From contig NC_134763.1 of NCBI RefSeq assembly GCF_050436995.1, positions 1,922,001-1,986,000 on the forward strand: DNA of 64,000 nt, read 5' to 3'. Shown here piece by piece: positions 21,211 to 31,894 of the stretch. Made by a program: the position numbers and the translations under genes. Position 1 is the first letter of the stretch, and every line of letters begins with the position of its first letter. This DNA comes from Anticarsia gemmatalis (taxonomy: Eukaryota; Arthropoda; Insecta; Lepidoptera; Erebidae). Below the pieces are notes generated by a model. The model saw nothing but the letters and a program-made list of their open reading frames with translations, was not told where the DNA came from and made no database searches.

Positions 21211-21589
21211 CCACAAGGGAATCATTAGAATAAAATAAAAATAATTTAATATATATCGGTAAAGTTAAAAGTTATAATATAACACAAAAATATACAGATG
21301 ACTTGAGAAACTCCTCCGTTTCTTGAAGTAGGATAAAAAGTCATTCATTCGTAATTCGTGTTAGGCATAACGCCTCTTTCATTCTGTGGGTAAAGATTTT
21401 ATTATGAATTTTTCAATTTATTTTCGGCCATTGTACAACTCCCGTAATAATAAGTACACGTATGTAATGCAACCACAAGATCGCTGAGTGCTCACTCAAA
21501 CTGTCACTTACATTAATCCTGAGATCTAGTATTGAGTGCAACGACATTTTGAGTCTTGATGATTTATTATATCTCTAGAAAAGCGTGGT

Positions 21590-21785
21590 TTTGCGGTACC
21601 ACTGGTCATCAGACTTTCAAGCTTCTGATTACTGTTAACGACTGTCAAGGTCTATAAAATGATGCAAGATGGAGAAACTCAATATGTATAACATGGTCAC
21701 CCATCCATAAACCATCCTTGACAAGCGTAGTTTAACCTGGGAGATCTATCCGCGCGGCTATTGTTATTTAGCCATGAGTTTGCCA
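21590..21785 (-). repeat. 5S-rRNA-like SINE, subfamily A, partial
   Basis: 'atcagactttcaagcttctg', 'tggtcacccatccataaacc' and 'gatctatccgcgcggctat' follow the order of 15276-15640. The distal end is missing. Confidence 0.65.
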
Positions 21786-22369
21786 TATTTAGATACACAA
21801 AGTTAATTCGCACGTACCTACACGCCTTTAAATTTAGCGTCTACGTATTTTAAAACGAAATAATATCAAAACAGCAATCATTTGTCATGTCAGCCATTTG
21901 TAATATTCTGAAACATTATCCTAATTAACTGAATGCCTTTGGTTCGGATTGCAGACTGATTGAAGTGCTGACAAGTATGAAATATTTCATTTAGATTAAA
22001 TTAAGGAATCCTATAATTGCTGCCTGGGGTAATCTAAGTGCGGTCTGAAGTTATAGTTCAATTTATAAGCTAAGCGAAGAAACGCTATTTCAGATTGTTC
22101 TGTCCGAACTCAATCGTTCGCTTTAACACATTTCTCCAATTTCAGAGGCTATAATCAATTTCATTCATTTAATATAAGTACTATCGCTATTTTTCGAAAA
22201 AATGTGGAAGCTCTAAAAAATCACCATGAACAGAAAAATTACTACTGGGTGATATACAATTACTGGCTTGTTATAACTAGCTCATAACTAGTTGAACTGG
22301 AGTCATTATTAAGTTTATAAACTCAACACAAAATCACATTGTCATTGTCTTTTTACAAGAGTAAAATCA
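21786..22369. other. Gene-free stretch
   Basis: No gene, splice pair or recognisable repeat. Confidence 0.35.
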
Positions 22370-22465
22370 ATTAACTATTAGGGTTCATGAGATACAGCCT
22401 AGTGACAGACAGACAGCGAAATCTAAAAAAAATCCTCTTTTTTGGGTACTCAACCCTAAAAAAGG
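22370..22465 (-). repeat. Fragment of the 'gggtaccgtacccaa' lepidopteran repeat
   Basis: 'gttcatgagatacagcctag' with 'gacagacagacagcg' is the inverse of words at 55020-55075. Confidence 0.5.
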
Positions 22466-22988
22466 GGCAGAAAAACAAACAAATGTCGGTTATAAGTAAC
22501 GTCCAGTTAAAAACACCCAACAATTAGTGTGTAACCACATTTTAAACCCAGCAACCTCGTTCACCACGGAGTCCACAGTATCACACGCTCGTTTTGCTTT
22601 GTATCATGTTAAAAGTCATTTCAATATTATATTTGTTTTGTTATTTTAAAAGGTTAATTACAAAGCATGTACTGAAATATAAGAAATAAATAGTAACCCT
22701 CGTATTCATAAATACACTTTAAATCTATTTTAGTTAAACAACTATTATAATGTTTTCTCTTTTTAATTTCGCTAAGGATTGAAAAAAACAAAACTCTTTA
22801 TAAGCCTTTCATATCTTCATATATTTTTATGAATAAGAGGTTTAGTGTACGTAGTGTACTAATAGTAAATTATCATTGTAATTTTGGTTTAGGATTCATG
22901 AAAGGGAAAGACCTTAACTACATTTTTCGATGTTATGACGTGTAAAGGCATCACGATAATACCTTGCTATCCTAAAATTTCTTAAAAC

Positions 22989-23085
22989 AATTTTTGAAGG
23001 TATGCTCAGTCCCCAACTCACACTTAGCCTGTGTGGTGGACTCAAGGTCTCGGCCCTCCATTATTCCGTGATGAGACCCTTGCCA
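22989..23085 (+). repeat. 3' part of the gtgatagccgagtgg SINE
   Basis: 'tcagtccccaactcacactt', 'gtggtggactcaaggtctcg' and 'gagacccttgcc' match the 3' end of the SINE at 30764-31890. It abuts a second SINE at 23090. Confidence 0.6.
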
Positions 23086-23089
23086 ACCC

Positions 23090-23275
23090 GACAATAACGT
23101 CACCACGCCGCTACCATTATTGCTTCGGGAGGTCGTGGGTTCGATTCCCACACGGGACAATTATTTGTGCGATTCAAAAATAATTGTTTCGGGTTGTTCT
23201 TTGTGTCCGTTTTGTATAAGTCCCCGCGACACAAGAGCTATTCTTAGTGCAAGAGTTGTCATTTTTTAAACAAAT
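23090..23275 (+). mobile_element. tRNA-derived SINE (gcgacacaagagc type)
   Basis: 'gtcgtgggttcgattcccac' is a good box B, followed by 'acgggacaattatttgtgcg' and 'ccccgcgacacaagagctat'. The box A side is truncated. Confidence 0.7.
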
Positions 23276-23934
23276 AAAAATATATATTTTATAAAATGAA
23301 CAAAAACAACACCCTCTATACAACTTTACAGCAGAAAATTTCATAGTTTGAACACAAACTGCAATTATACAGGGTATTGTTAATGCTGTAGACCAAACGA
23401 TTGCTGTTACACTTCTTGAACAATTTGTTTCGGCAAACTTCGGCAAACTTCGGCCGCGCCCGGAATTTCAATCGTATCCTATTTTCGAAAACTTTGAAGA
23501 CTTGAAAGTAAATAGTTGCAATGAAATTATCAAACTGTTGTTTTATGTAAAGAAAAGGTTTTAACTAAATGTACGGTTTGATAGTGTTTGGAAAAGTGTT
23601 GAACATTGTACTTTTCAATGAAATGTGTAATTAAATGTAATAAAAGCCTTAGCATTAATTTGAATACAATTTTCTTATCATCTCACGTCAAAGAACGAAA
23701 CGGTTTGGATAAGGTTATGATGATTTTATCTAATATTTACTCATTTAATAAATTTAGCTATTCTATTTTAATTTTAAACCGGATTGCGGGCATTCAGTTT
23801 CATTCTTTAAAGTTTCATCATTCAGTAGTGGTATAGTTGCGCATAGCTCTATTCTGATAAAATAATTTATTCGTTCTGAGATCGAAAAACTTAAAATATT
23901 TAGACCAAACGTTTTGATATATTGTTTTGATATA

Positions 23935-24030
23935 TCAAACTCAGGACCTTAAGATAAACAATGCTCCAAAATATGCTGGCCAAATCGATATTTTGGAACA
24001 TCAAATCCAGGACTTTAAGATTAACACTGC
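23935..24030. repeat. Imperfect tandem duplication
   Basis: 'atcaaactcaggaccttaag' at 23935 is repeated as 'atcaaatccaggactttaag' near 24000, a period of about 66 bp. Confidence 0.45.
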
Positions 24031-24336
24031 TAGAATTTTTTGAACTCGATCATTACCACCGTACTAATACTCTTTTAATACTTTTATCGCAGTAAATTGT
24101 AAATAAAAATGTAAACAATTATGAGTATATTTTTAACGCAATCCCGAGGGTTCGCCCTGAAAATGTCCGTTTAATTTAGAGTTCAACAAAAAATATGTTT
24201 TGTTTTGATAATTAAATTGTCGTTGTCAAAAACATACGCGAAATGAAAAGCTGTTTGGAAACAGTTTTTGATTTTGTATTTTATTTTCTAAAAATGTTAT
24301 TGGTTTAAAACCAAACCTTTAGCAATGTAGGAGAAA

Positions 24337-24520
24337 TCTAATATATAAAATTCTCGCGTCACAGTTTTCGTTGCCATACTCCTCCGAAACGGCTTGACCG
24401 ATTCTCATGAAATTTTGTGAGCATATTGAATAGGTCTGAGAATCGGTCAACATCTATTTTACATACCCCTAAGTACCTTTTTTATAGGTATATCAAAACA
24501 ACGTTTGCCGAGTCAGCTAG
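24337..24520 (+). mobile_element. Helitron-like element, TCTAATATATAAAATTCTCG family
   Basis: Starts TCTAATATATAAAATTCTCG and ends TTGCCGAGTCAGCTAG before T. The inverted partner is at 39526-39716. Confidence 0.75.
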
Positions 24521-24549
24521 TATGTGTATAAAAAACTATTGAAATAACT

Positions 24550-24690
24550 GCCTCCGTGGCGCAGTGGTTTAGGTCACGTAACAATTACTTGTGCGATCCA
24601 CAAATAATTGTTTCGTGCCTGGTTGTACTTCGTGTCCGTTGCTTGTATGTTTTTAAAAGTTCCTGCGACACAAGACCAATTCTTGCTGCC
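24550..24690 (+). mobile_element. tRNA-derived SINE (gcgacacaagagc type), degenerate
   Basis: 'gcctccgtggcgcagtggtt' (box A) is intact, but box B is deleted and 'gcgacacaagaccaattctt' follows. Confidence 0.65.
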
Positions 24691-25832
24691 TTTTTTAACA
24701 ACAAAACAATGATGACTTATGTTCTAACAGTGAAAGAAAACATCGTGATGTACTCTTAAAAGTTCTTTCAAATACATCTAGTTCCTTCTTCCACTCACAC
24801 TTCTCCACTTAATAAACTCAATTCTATTTAATATTTGCATGCCACTGACAGACCAAGATACTTGTAACTATACTTATTGTAACACCATTTATCACAGTAT
24901 TTTTGCAAATAAATTTGATTTTGATTTTAATTTTCTTCAAGCATTACCTAGCAGCGGGACAGCAATGAGTTCAATTTATTAATTACCAGCAGACCCTGCG
25001 AATTTATTAATTTTCTTTTCTTCGTAAGATCCATTCTCGTACTTCAAGGAACATTATAAATAAAGAATTAGTGAAATCGGTTCAGCCGTTCATGAGTTTA
25101 GCGTAACACATTTCGACGATGAAGTACCAATACCTCTTAACTACAAAATCACCATTTTACAGGAGGAGAAAAAAACGCGTAGCGTAAGTAGTTAGGGGAT
25201 TTTGGCATCAAAAATTTCGTTAAGTAATTTAGAAGCTTTTTGTCTTGTCTTGCTAAATGAATGCATACATTGACTTAGCAGCTATTTCTATTAGCATTTT
25301 CTCTCAAAACTATCAACATATTTAGTTAGGTGTCTTGACGAGTACACGCAAAATGCAATTTTATGTCCAACGCATTAAAAATAAAAAAATCGACAAAATG
25401 TCAGTTAGGAGGTATTGGCACTTCATCGTCGATTTGACGATTCAACATATCTATTAGTAAGCTACATATTACTAAAGTTGGAAGGCTATAGTCACTGGTA
25501 AACTTAGTTGTAACTAACTAGTAGGTACTAGACAAGTAAGCTACAACTCGGGCTGGCACATGCGGTTAGTTTGCCCGTATCACATGAACAAATAAAGCAG
25601 TTCAGCGGGCTTATCACGTATCTCAGTTGACAGCTAGTATACGTCAAATCTATGGTCACTATTCAGTACATTGCTGCTTTGACGTAACGTATTAATCACT
25701 ATTATCTAAGGGAGAAAACAATGGACAGCATAGTGACTTTCAAATATTTGACAACTGAGATACGTGATAGCCCCATAGCCCCCCAGAGCGCTAATAAAGA
25801 TCTGCAAACGAAAAATTGCTTTTAGTTTTCTT

Positions 25833-26000
25833 TCGTCTGTGGCCAGTGCTCGTTCGCAATTCCTGGGTTGAGGAGGGTGCTACTGTTATTTTTAAGGGAG
25901 GGTACCCTTGCCCTGCTGTGAGACAGTAATGAGTTAAACATTACGCCTGTAATACTCCCGAAGGTCTAGGGCAAAGGTGTAAATAAACACACCACCACCC
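25833..26000 (+). repeat. Mosaic of SINE fragments
   Basis: 'gctcgttcgcaattcctggg' recalls a tRNA-like head, 'gggtacccttgccctgctgt' the end of a different SINE, and 'attacgcctgtaatactccc' the tail of the first type. Confidence 0.45.
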
Positions 26001-26034
26001 CTTTTTGCCATTTACAGCATCAATTCCGTAAGAA

Positions 26035-26165
26035 ACAGCCTCTGTGGCGCGGTCGGTAGTGTGTGCGTCTGCCGCGCAAGAGGTCTCGAGTTTGAATCCT
26101 GGATCTGGCCAAAAAGTATCTTCAGAGATTTTCTGTTAAAAGTTTTAGAAATTGCCCGGAGTTAG
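26035..26165 (+). repeat. tRNA-derived SINE head
   Basis: 'cagcctctgtggcgcggtcg' gives box A, 'gaggtctcgagtttgaatcc' box B, and 'gccaaaaagtatc' the start of the body. Confidence 0.6.
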
Positions 26166-26400
26166 TAAGTTGAGGTCGTAGACCTCCGTACCTCGGAGAG
26201 CACGTGCAGCCGTCGGTCCTGCACCCGACCTCACACTGGTCGTGTCGGTTATCCGTCCTACCGGGTTATGAGAGTGAAGGAATAGAGAGTGTACCTGTGT
26301 ATTGTGCATATACTTGGACACTATAAACCAAATCCCGCACCATTGGCCGGTTTCAATAAGACTGACCGCTGTAGCCAGATACCGACTAGGAAAATACTAT
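26166..26400 (+). repeat. Interspersed repeat of unknown class
   Basis: The stretch from 'ttagtaagttgaggtcgtag' through 'gttatgagagtgaaggaata' to 'agaccgctgtagccag'-like sequence is GC-richer than its surroundings and resembles a common lepidopteran repeat from memory only. No second copy is in this window. Confidence 0.35.
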
Positions 26401-26451
26401 CAAGGTAAATACGAACCGATACACACCGAACGTTTTAATTGTTCGTTTGTT

Positions 26452-26700
26452 TGTAGTATGGTTAGTGGTTAACCTAGCGTCAAAGTTGTTCAAGCCGCCC
26501 GAGAGGCCTTTGACGTGGCTTAACGACTGTTTTCTTAGTAGTCAACAACCGGGACCGAATTTTAACGTGCCGTCTGAAGCACGGAGACGCCCAGTTCAAA
26601 TACCACTATGCGGTCACCCATCTATGGAATGACCGCGCCAATGGTTGCTTAACCCACAGATCGTTTACCGACCGGTGAGCGCAAACTCTGGCAAATAAAC
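26452..26700 (-). mobile_element. 5S-rRNA-like SINE, subfamily B
   Basis: On the minus strand the head reads 'ctgtgggttaagcaacc' (box A) and 'catagatgggtgaccgc' (box C). The tail reads 'aggttaaccactaaccat'. The body 'gccgcccgagaggcctttga' is shared with 27486-27550 and 43420-43450. Confidence 0.75.
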
Positions 26701-26786
26701 TCTGGGCTTACTATTGATAATATGCGATGTAACGCCTGAGGAGACCTCGTGATCAGCAGTCGCGTACACTACATATGTACATTACA

Positions 26787-26971
26787 GTACCTCGATTTTC
26801 TGCCACTATCGACTACCGACAACCGGCTAGCTATCGACATTTTGACATTCAGAATGTATTGCCAAAAAAGTTTCTACGACGCTCGTCAGAGGCGCTGATC
26901 GAATTTTCATACAAAATTTCTCGATGACAGGTCGGTTGTCGGTAGTCGATAGTAATACAGAATTGAGCTAC
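26787..26971. mobile_element. Foldback MITE, best preserved copy
   Basis: 'ctatcgactaccgacaacc' near the left end is matched by 'ggttgtcggtagtcgatag' near the right, within terminal inverted repeats of roughly 45 bp. The centre holds 'gtcagaggcgctgatc'. Confidence 0.8.
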
Positions 26972-27279
26972 AGTCTAGACCACAAAGGTTACTTTCAAAA
27001 AACATTTGAATACTGGCCGCAATACCGATTTCAAAGGACATTTAAAATCAATGCTATGTAAATAGAGCTATCATTTGTAGATGTAGCCACAAATCGAGGC
27101 TGGAATACAATCTAGGCTCGGTTTTATTAACGTAATGGCCTACATTGATCGTATCGAATGCTTCGGCGTCTGTGCGGTGAATAGTTAATAAAAACGGCCC
27201 GGATACGGTTCGTGAAACTATCTGTGGGGTTGCGTTGATAGCGGGGAATATTTTAAATACAAATTTTAATTGAATATTT

Positions 27280-27715
27280 TTTTTATTTGTATGGTTAGTG
27301 GTCAGAAAACGTTGGCAGAAAACGACAACACGAAAGGCCCAGAAAGAGATGGCGAGATGAGTTGGACTCTCATACAAAAGATTGGCACCAAATAGCTTTG
27401 GACAGAGATAGATGGAAAGAGGGAAGGGAGGCCTGTGCCCTGCAGTGGGACAATATGGGCTGATAATAATAACGGTTAGTGGTCAACCTAGTGTAAAAGA
27501 TGTCCAAGCCGCCCGAAAGACCTTTGGACTGGCTTAACGACTGTTGTCTTAATTAATGATAACCGGCACCGTATTTTTACTCACTAAGCACAGAGACGCT
27601 TAGTTTGATACTATTTGTTTGTCACCCATCTATAGAGTGATCGCGCTAATCGTTGCTTTACCCAAAGATCGTTTATCGACCAGTGAGCGCAAATGGTTAT
27701 GAGCACCTCAATACT
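27280..27715 (-). mobile_element. 5S-rRNA-like SINE, subfamily B, interrupted
   Basis: Head and body at 27486-27715 ('gtttgtcacccatctatag' inverse of box C, 'cgattatcgaccagtgagcg'-like end). An RTE fragment sits in the tail at 27305-27473, so the tail resumes at 27280-27304. Confidence 0.7.
27305..27473 (+). mobile_element. RTE-type LINE, C-terminal fragment
   Basis: In one frame it encodes RPRKRWRDELD, DWHQIALDRDRWKE and REACALQWDNMG before a stop, the usual end of RTE-type ORFs, then an ATAATAATAA tail. It is flanked by a perfect 12-bp duplication GGTTAGTGGTCA (27293-27304 and 27474-27485) within a 5S-like SINE. Confidence 0.8.
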
Positions 27716-27744
27716 TTTATTATCCTTTTTTTTAAGACAACGCT

Positions 27745-27905
27745 CGCACTAAGATTTGCTTGATTTGGATGCTATATAAGTATGTATTTAGAAGTATATA
27801 AGTATGTTTATCAGTTATTTGGTTACCATAGTACAAGCTCTGCTTAGTTTGGAATCAAATGACCGTGTGTGAGTTGTCCAATCATATTTATTATTTTATT
27901 ATTAT
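27745..27905 (+). repeat. 3' part of the ggcgcagtggtttaagcgg SINE
   Basis: 'tataagtatgtttatcagtt', 'accatagtacaagctctgct' and 'aaatgaccgtgtgtgagttg' match 51110-51210. Confidence 0.7.
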
Positions 27906-28246
27906 TGTGCCGCGAGTACGTTTTTGCAAACGTTAAAATGAAGGATACAAAGAACAGCTACTTATACCCAAAACAATACCAATAAAAAATCGATTAATTA
28001 TCCAAACACTGACTTCAACTTATTGGAACACTAAATTATCTTTCAGGTATTTTATATTTCAACCCTAATATAGGTTTTTTTATCACTATTCTGCTTTCAT
28101 GTAAAACTGTTTTATTTAGCTTGTATTTGCTTGATCTTTTCTCAAAAGACCACCTTCCGACTACCCGAACTAGTCTCAATCGCAATTATTATGTTTTAAG
28201 GGCAAGCACATTACGTATATATAGTCCTCAAAACGCAATTAAAACA

Positions 28247-28367
28247 TTATAATCCCGCTATCACTGCGCCCCAACACTGGTTATAAAACGTATAGGTTCC
28301 GGCCGCGACGCCTGTGGCCGACATAAAATTATCCATATCCACCGCCAGACCTACTCTATCGTTAATC
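28247..28367 (-). CDS. Exon-like GC-rich segment, orientation uncertain
   Basis: On the minus strand an acceptor-like CTTACAG precedes 39 open codons ending TAA, beginning INDRVGLAVDMDNFMSATG and ending CWGAVIAGL. It would be a terminal exon. However, the plus strand also shows a strong donor (CCT|GTAAGT at 28369/28370) and a short open frame starting VPAATPVADIKLS after TATAG, so the strand is not settled. The polypyrimidine tract is poor. I do not recognise a product. Confidence 0.28.
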
Positions 28368-28430
28368 CTGTAAGTACTTGATGAAATCATACCTACTACA
28401 TACAGAATAACATACAGCCTTACATAATAT

Positions 28431-28682
28431 CACGCCTGTTATACCCGAAGGTGTAAGCAGATGTGTATGAAGTACACCGCCATTTCGTGATTAACAATGT
28501 TAGTCCCATGTAATAGGGGGCGAACCTATTGTCATTTACCGGTCACGTTACCATATTTGGGCTACTATTAAAAATAATCTAATATAAATATGAAAATACC
28601 AATAGCACTTTATTTGCTATGGGAATCGAAAGAACCTGTAGTTAGCAGTCAGATTCAAAAACGACTACGCCACAGAGGCAGT
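28431..28682 (-). mobile_element. tRNA-derived SINE
   Basis: The inverted copy runs from 'atcacgcctgttatacccga' (3' body) through 'catgtaatagggggcgaacc' to 'acgccacagaggcag' (inverse of the box A head). Confidence 0.7.
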
Positions 28683-29329
28683 ACAATAAATGGTACAAAA
28701 TTGTGTCCACGAAAAACGACTTGTGCTGACTAAGGCATAACTTCTTCTTACTTTTGCTGGAAACAAAAAACAAAAAAAATAACAGACTATAAATGATAAC
28801 ACAAGGAAATCATAGACAATTAGCTGAAGGAAGAATGCCACCGGAAGTACGGTCCAACAGCGACCGGAAGCGGATGTACGATAGCAACATGGCTGCCGTT
28901 AGCCTGATGTTTTGTTATTTCGAATTATAAGCGATATAAGCTGGAAATTAATGGATTTAGAGAAAGGTATTAAAGTGTGAACATTCAATCCTGTTTAGGG
29001 CATTCGTGTATATCGGTCACGGGGTTTTGGGTTCGATTTTGCAACGTGTTATTCGGCTCTTGTAATCAATACAAGAGTATTTACAATATTAGCCTACAGT
29101 TTGGTCACATGCCTGGTATATTCAGTCAGACAGACAATCTTACATAATAAAGATACATTTTTGAAATTTTGGTAAAAAATACATGGTTCGCATTTTTATT
29201 CTAAGTTTACGGAACACAATATTAGTGAAACAAAAATGGAGAGGGTCATTTTATTCTAGAGAGAAAAGCGGACAATTAAGGAACGTTTTCACTGTGATAT
29301 TTTAGAATAAATATATTTTCTTTCTTTAC
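28683..29329. other. Gene-free stretch
   Basis: A GC-richer patch at 28820-28915 contains a 40-codon open frame ('aagaatgccaccggaagtac' and on) without credible splice signals. Otherwise nothing. Confidence 0.35.
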
Positions 29330-29515
29330 ATAAATAGCGTCACGCACTCACGCCCATTAAGTCCGAAGGTGTAGGTAGAGAGCCCATCGTAAAAAATACC
29401 ATACTCATGGTTACTATTAAGAATACACTTAGACAATAAAAAAAAATCTTTTGCCCGACTCGGAAATCGTACCCGTGAATTCGTGATCAGCAGTCGTATA
29501 GATACACAACCGCCC
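29330..29515 (-). repeat. tRNA-derived SINE, degenerate
   Basis: 'gtcacgcactcacgcccatt' (altered tail), 'tgcccgactcggaaatcgta' (inverse of box B region) and 'cagcagtcgtatagatac' follow the order of an inverted copy. Confidence 0.55.
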
Positions 29516-30664
29516 ATACGATAAAATTTTTCATTAATATAACCTGCGTACGGTCAGCGTCAAAAATATGTAAACATTGTCACATTTTCAACATCATTTT
29601 AATCGATAAAAATAGTGAAATTACTACTGAATGAACTTTAAAGTATAATTTTTGTCCAACAGCAATAATTAAAAGATATTTTTATACAAAATGTACATTT
29701 CATAACGAAATATTTCTAAAACTGACTGTACGACAATACTATGACGTTAGCTAGGCTCGATGCGTACCCGTAGTCTACCCGTATAGTGTAAGCCCTTCTT
29801 TAAAACGTCACCGTAGCCCGCAGATTCCGCAGTCATTTGAGCAAAACTATGCGGAATTTACCAACTGCAATTAAAATTTGTGCCTTATTGAGAGTACCAT
29901 GACACCCTCGGCACGATAGGGGATAGCTAGGTAGTAGGGGGGGGGGGAGGTGCAGGGTATATCTTTAATGTTTCCCTCGGTCGGGGGATAAATAAATGGA
30001 TTACGTTCTCCTGTGTTTCGTGATAGAAGCACAATTGGAGAATTTAAGGTGCTTAATTAAATTGGACTGTTCTTTTGTGGGATTTCGTATGAATTTGTTG
30101 CAAAGTAACGGTTTATTTGAGTGGTATTTTAGTTTTTGAGTACTGTTTGAAGAGACAGAATAGTCTTTTAACAGCCTCAATACTCGCATTTAGGTTTCAA
30201 TTACTTGCAGATAAAGCAAAACTCAAAGTAGATTTAAAAGTTTTAAATTACCATTTCTATCTTACTTTTGGGCACAGCGGGAGCAGTCGATAAAACTAGA
30301 TTCTACCCGCGACTTTTCCGCGTGTAAAGAACGCGACTCCGTCCATGAAGAGATTAACAGGGTATTTTTTTTTGTAATTCCGGTTATAAGCTATGGTTGT
30401 ACAAAATTGTATCCAAATCCGTCCAGTAAATTTAACGCGATAGAATAACAAATATTTATATATCCTCACAAAATTTCGCATATATAATATTAGTTGAAAC
30501 CACGATGCGCTCCAGATAAGCGGTATTCCTTCCTATTGCTATGTAGGTCAGTTTGAATCACGATTTGAATTCAACCTCGAAATGAGAAAACGGCCAAGAA
30601 TCCTTATCGGGGAATGCAGAAGTTGGCGCTTTGAAATCGATTTTTTTTTGATAGCACAAATATC
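29516..30664. other. Gene-free stretch with a G run
   Basis: No gene. There is an 11-base G run at 29937-29947, and a decayed inverted Helitron-like 3' end at about 30295-30345 ('ctagattctacccgcgactt'). Confidence 0.4.
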
Positions 30665-30763
30665 TATTGATGTTATGAAGATTATTTTGTCTACTGTCTA
30701 GTTAAGTAATATTTTTTATTAGAAATGAAGAATTTTGCTCTTTATTAATTATAATAAAACTGT
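30665..30763 (+). repeat. Left copy of a 99-bp direct repeat
   Basis: Aligns with 31895-31993 without net length change, at close to 90% identity by eye, sharing 'tgtctagtt' and 'ttataataaaactgt'. It directly precedes the nested SINE. Confidence 0.8.
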
Positions 30764-30882
30764 GTTGTGGGAGCAGTGATAGCCAAGTGCTATAAGTTGA
30801 TACCTCCCACGCAAGTGGTCGCAGGTTCGAACCCAAGGCAACACACCAATGACTTTTGAAGTTATGTGTATATATATACTAA

Positions 30883-31141
30883 TCTATACTAATAATATAC
30901 TAATAATATTATAAAGCTGAAGAGTTTGTTTGTTTGTTTGTTTGTTTGAACGCGCTAATCTCAGGAACTACTGGTCCGATTTGAAAAATTCTTTCAGTGT
31001 TAGATAGCGCATTTATCGAGAAAGGCTATAGGCTATATAGCTACGACCAATAGGAGCAGAGTACCAGTGAAAAATGTTACAAAAACGGGGAAAATTATGA
31101 TTCTCTTATGTGACGCAAGCGAAGTTGCGCGGGTCAGCTAG
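30883..31141 (+). mobile_element. Non-autonomous Helitron nested in a SINE
   Basis: TCTATACTAA start with an extra AT-rich insertion in its 5' terminus, GGGTCAGCTAG end before T. Confidence 0.85.
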
Positions 31142-31242
31142 TTAAAAATAATTATCACATGCTACAACGGTAAAGGAAAACATCGTGGGGAAACCTTGCA
31201 TGCCTAAAATTTGTTTAATACATTTATTGAGGGCATGCAAAG

Positions 31243-31767
31243 TAGGGAATGCAATCCCGACTCGAGATCGTCAACTCGAGATCCCTCGCGATCAGAAATA
31301 TCAATCCCGCGGGATCCCGAGATTTTCGGGATCCCGTCTAGTTAGTAAAAATAATACAATTCGAACGGCTTGTTTAATGTAATATGTGTGTGATAGTGTG
31401 GTGAATGCAATAAATTATTATTTGAAAGAAAATAAAAGCCTTTATTTTTCAATATTACTAACAACGTAACATAATTAACATGTGTAATAACATGAACATA
31501 ATCAAAAGGTAGGTGTAGCTCCAGGAGATCAAATTAAAAAGTAATCACATGGCATTTTGAAAGTAGCCTCTTAAAATACAAAGTGTATCAATAGTACGAG
31601 CTTCTAATCGGCATCTTAAGTCTATTGCAATGTAGCCAGCTGCTGAAAATGCCCTCTCCGACAATCCCGAACGGGATCTCGTCATATTATGCTTCGGGAT
31701 TGATCCCGAAAAAATACACGGGATCTCGCGAGATCGGGATCTCGCGAGATCGGGATTGCATTCACTA
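31243..31767 (-). mobile_element. hAT-superfamily element, non-autonomous
   Basis: Terminal inverted repeats TAGGGAATGCAATCCCGA and TAGTGAATGCAATCCCGA differ at one base. The 8-bp target duplication ATGCAAAG (31235-31242 and 31768-31775) is hAT-like, and intact SINE copies show the same site once. Palindromes such as ATCTCGCGAGAT and CGGGATCCCG lie just inside both ends. It retains a piece of transposase coding sequence. Confidence 0.88.
31545..31673 (-). pseudogene. hAT transposase C-terminal dimerisation domain relic
   Basis: The minus frame reads SERAFSAAGYIAIDLRCRL and continues EARTIDTLCILRGYF before the stop, the typical hATC pattern (SERxFSxAG...R.RL....... L.. LR). No DDE-containing upstream part of the transposase remains inside the element. 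Confidence 0.8.
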
Positions 31768-31894
31768 ATGCAAAGTCCCCAACCCGCACTTGGCCAGCGT
31801 GGTGGACTCAAGGCCTAACCCCTCCCTCATCACGGGAAGAGACCCTTGCCCAGCAGTGGGACAGTAATGGGTTAAAGGAGACCATAATATTATT

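Larger units (their letters stand above)
30764..31890 (+). mobile_element. tRNA-derived SINE broken by a Helitron and a hAT element
   Basis: The head has 'tagccaagtgctataagttg' (box A) and 'cgcaggttcgaacccaagg' (box B). The SINE continues at 31142-31242 ('ggtaaaggaaaacatcgtgg', 'ttgagggcatgcaaag') and again at 31768-31890 ('ccccaacccgcacttggcca', 'gcccagcagtgggacagtaa'), the same order as the unbroken copy at 62792-63104. Confidence 0.85.

Noticed and set aside
29937..29947. G-quadruplex or telomere-like motif
   Set aside because: It is a single G run without the spaced runs needed, and the insect telomere unit TTAGG is not repeated here.
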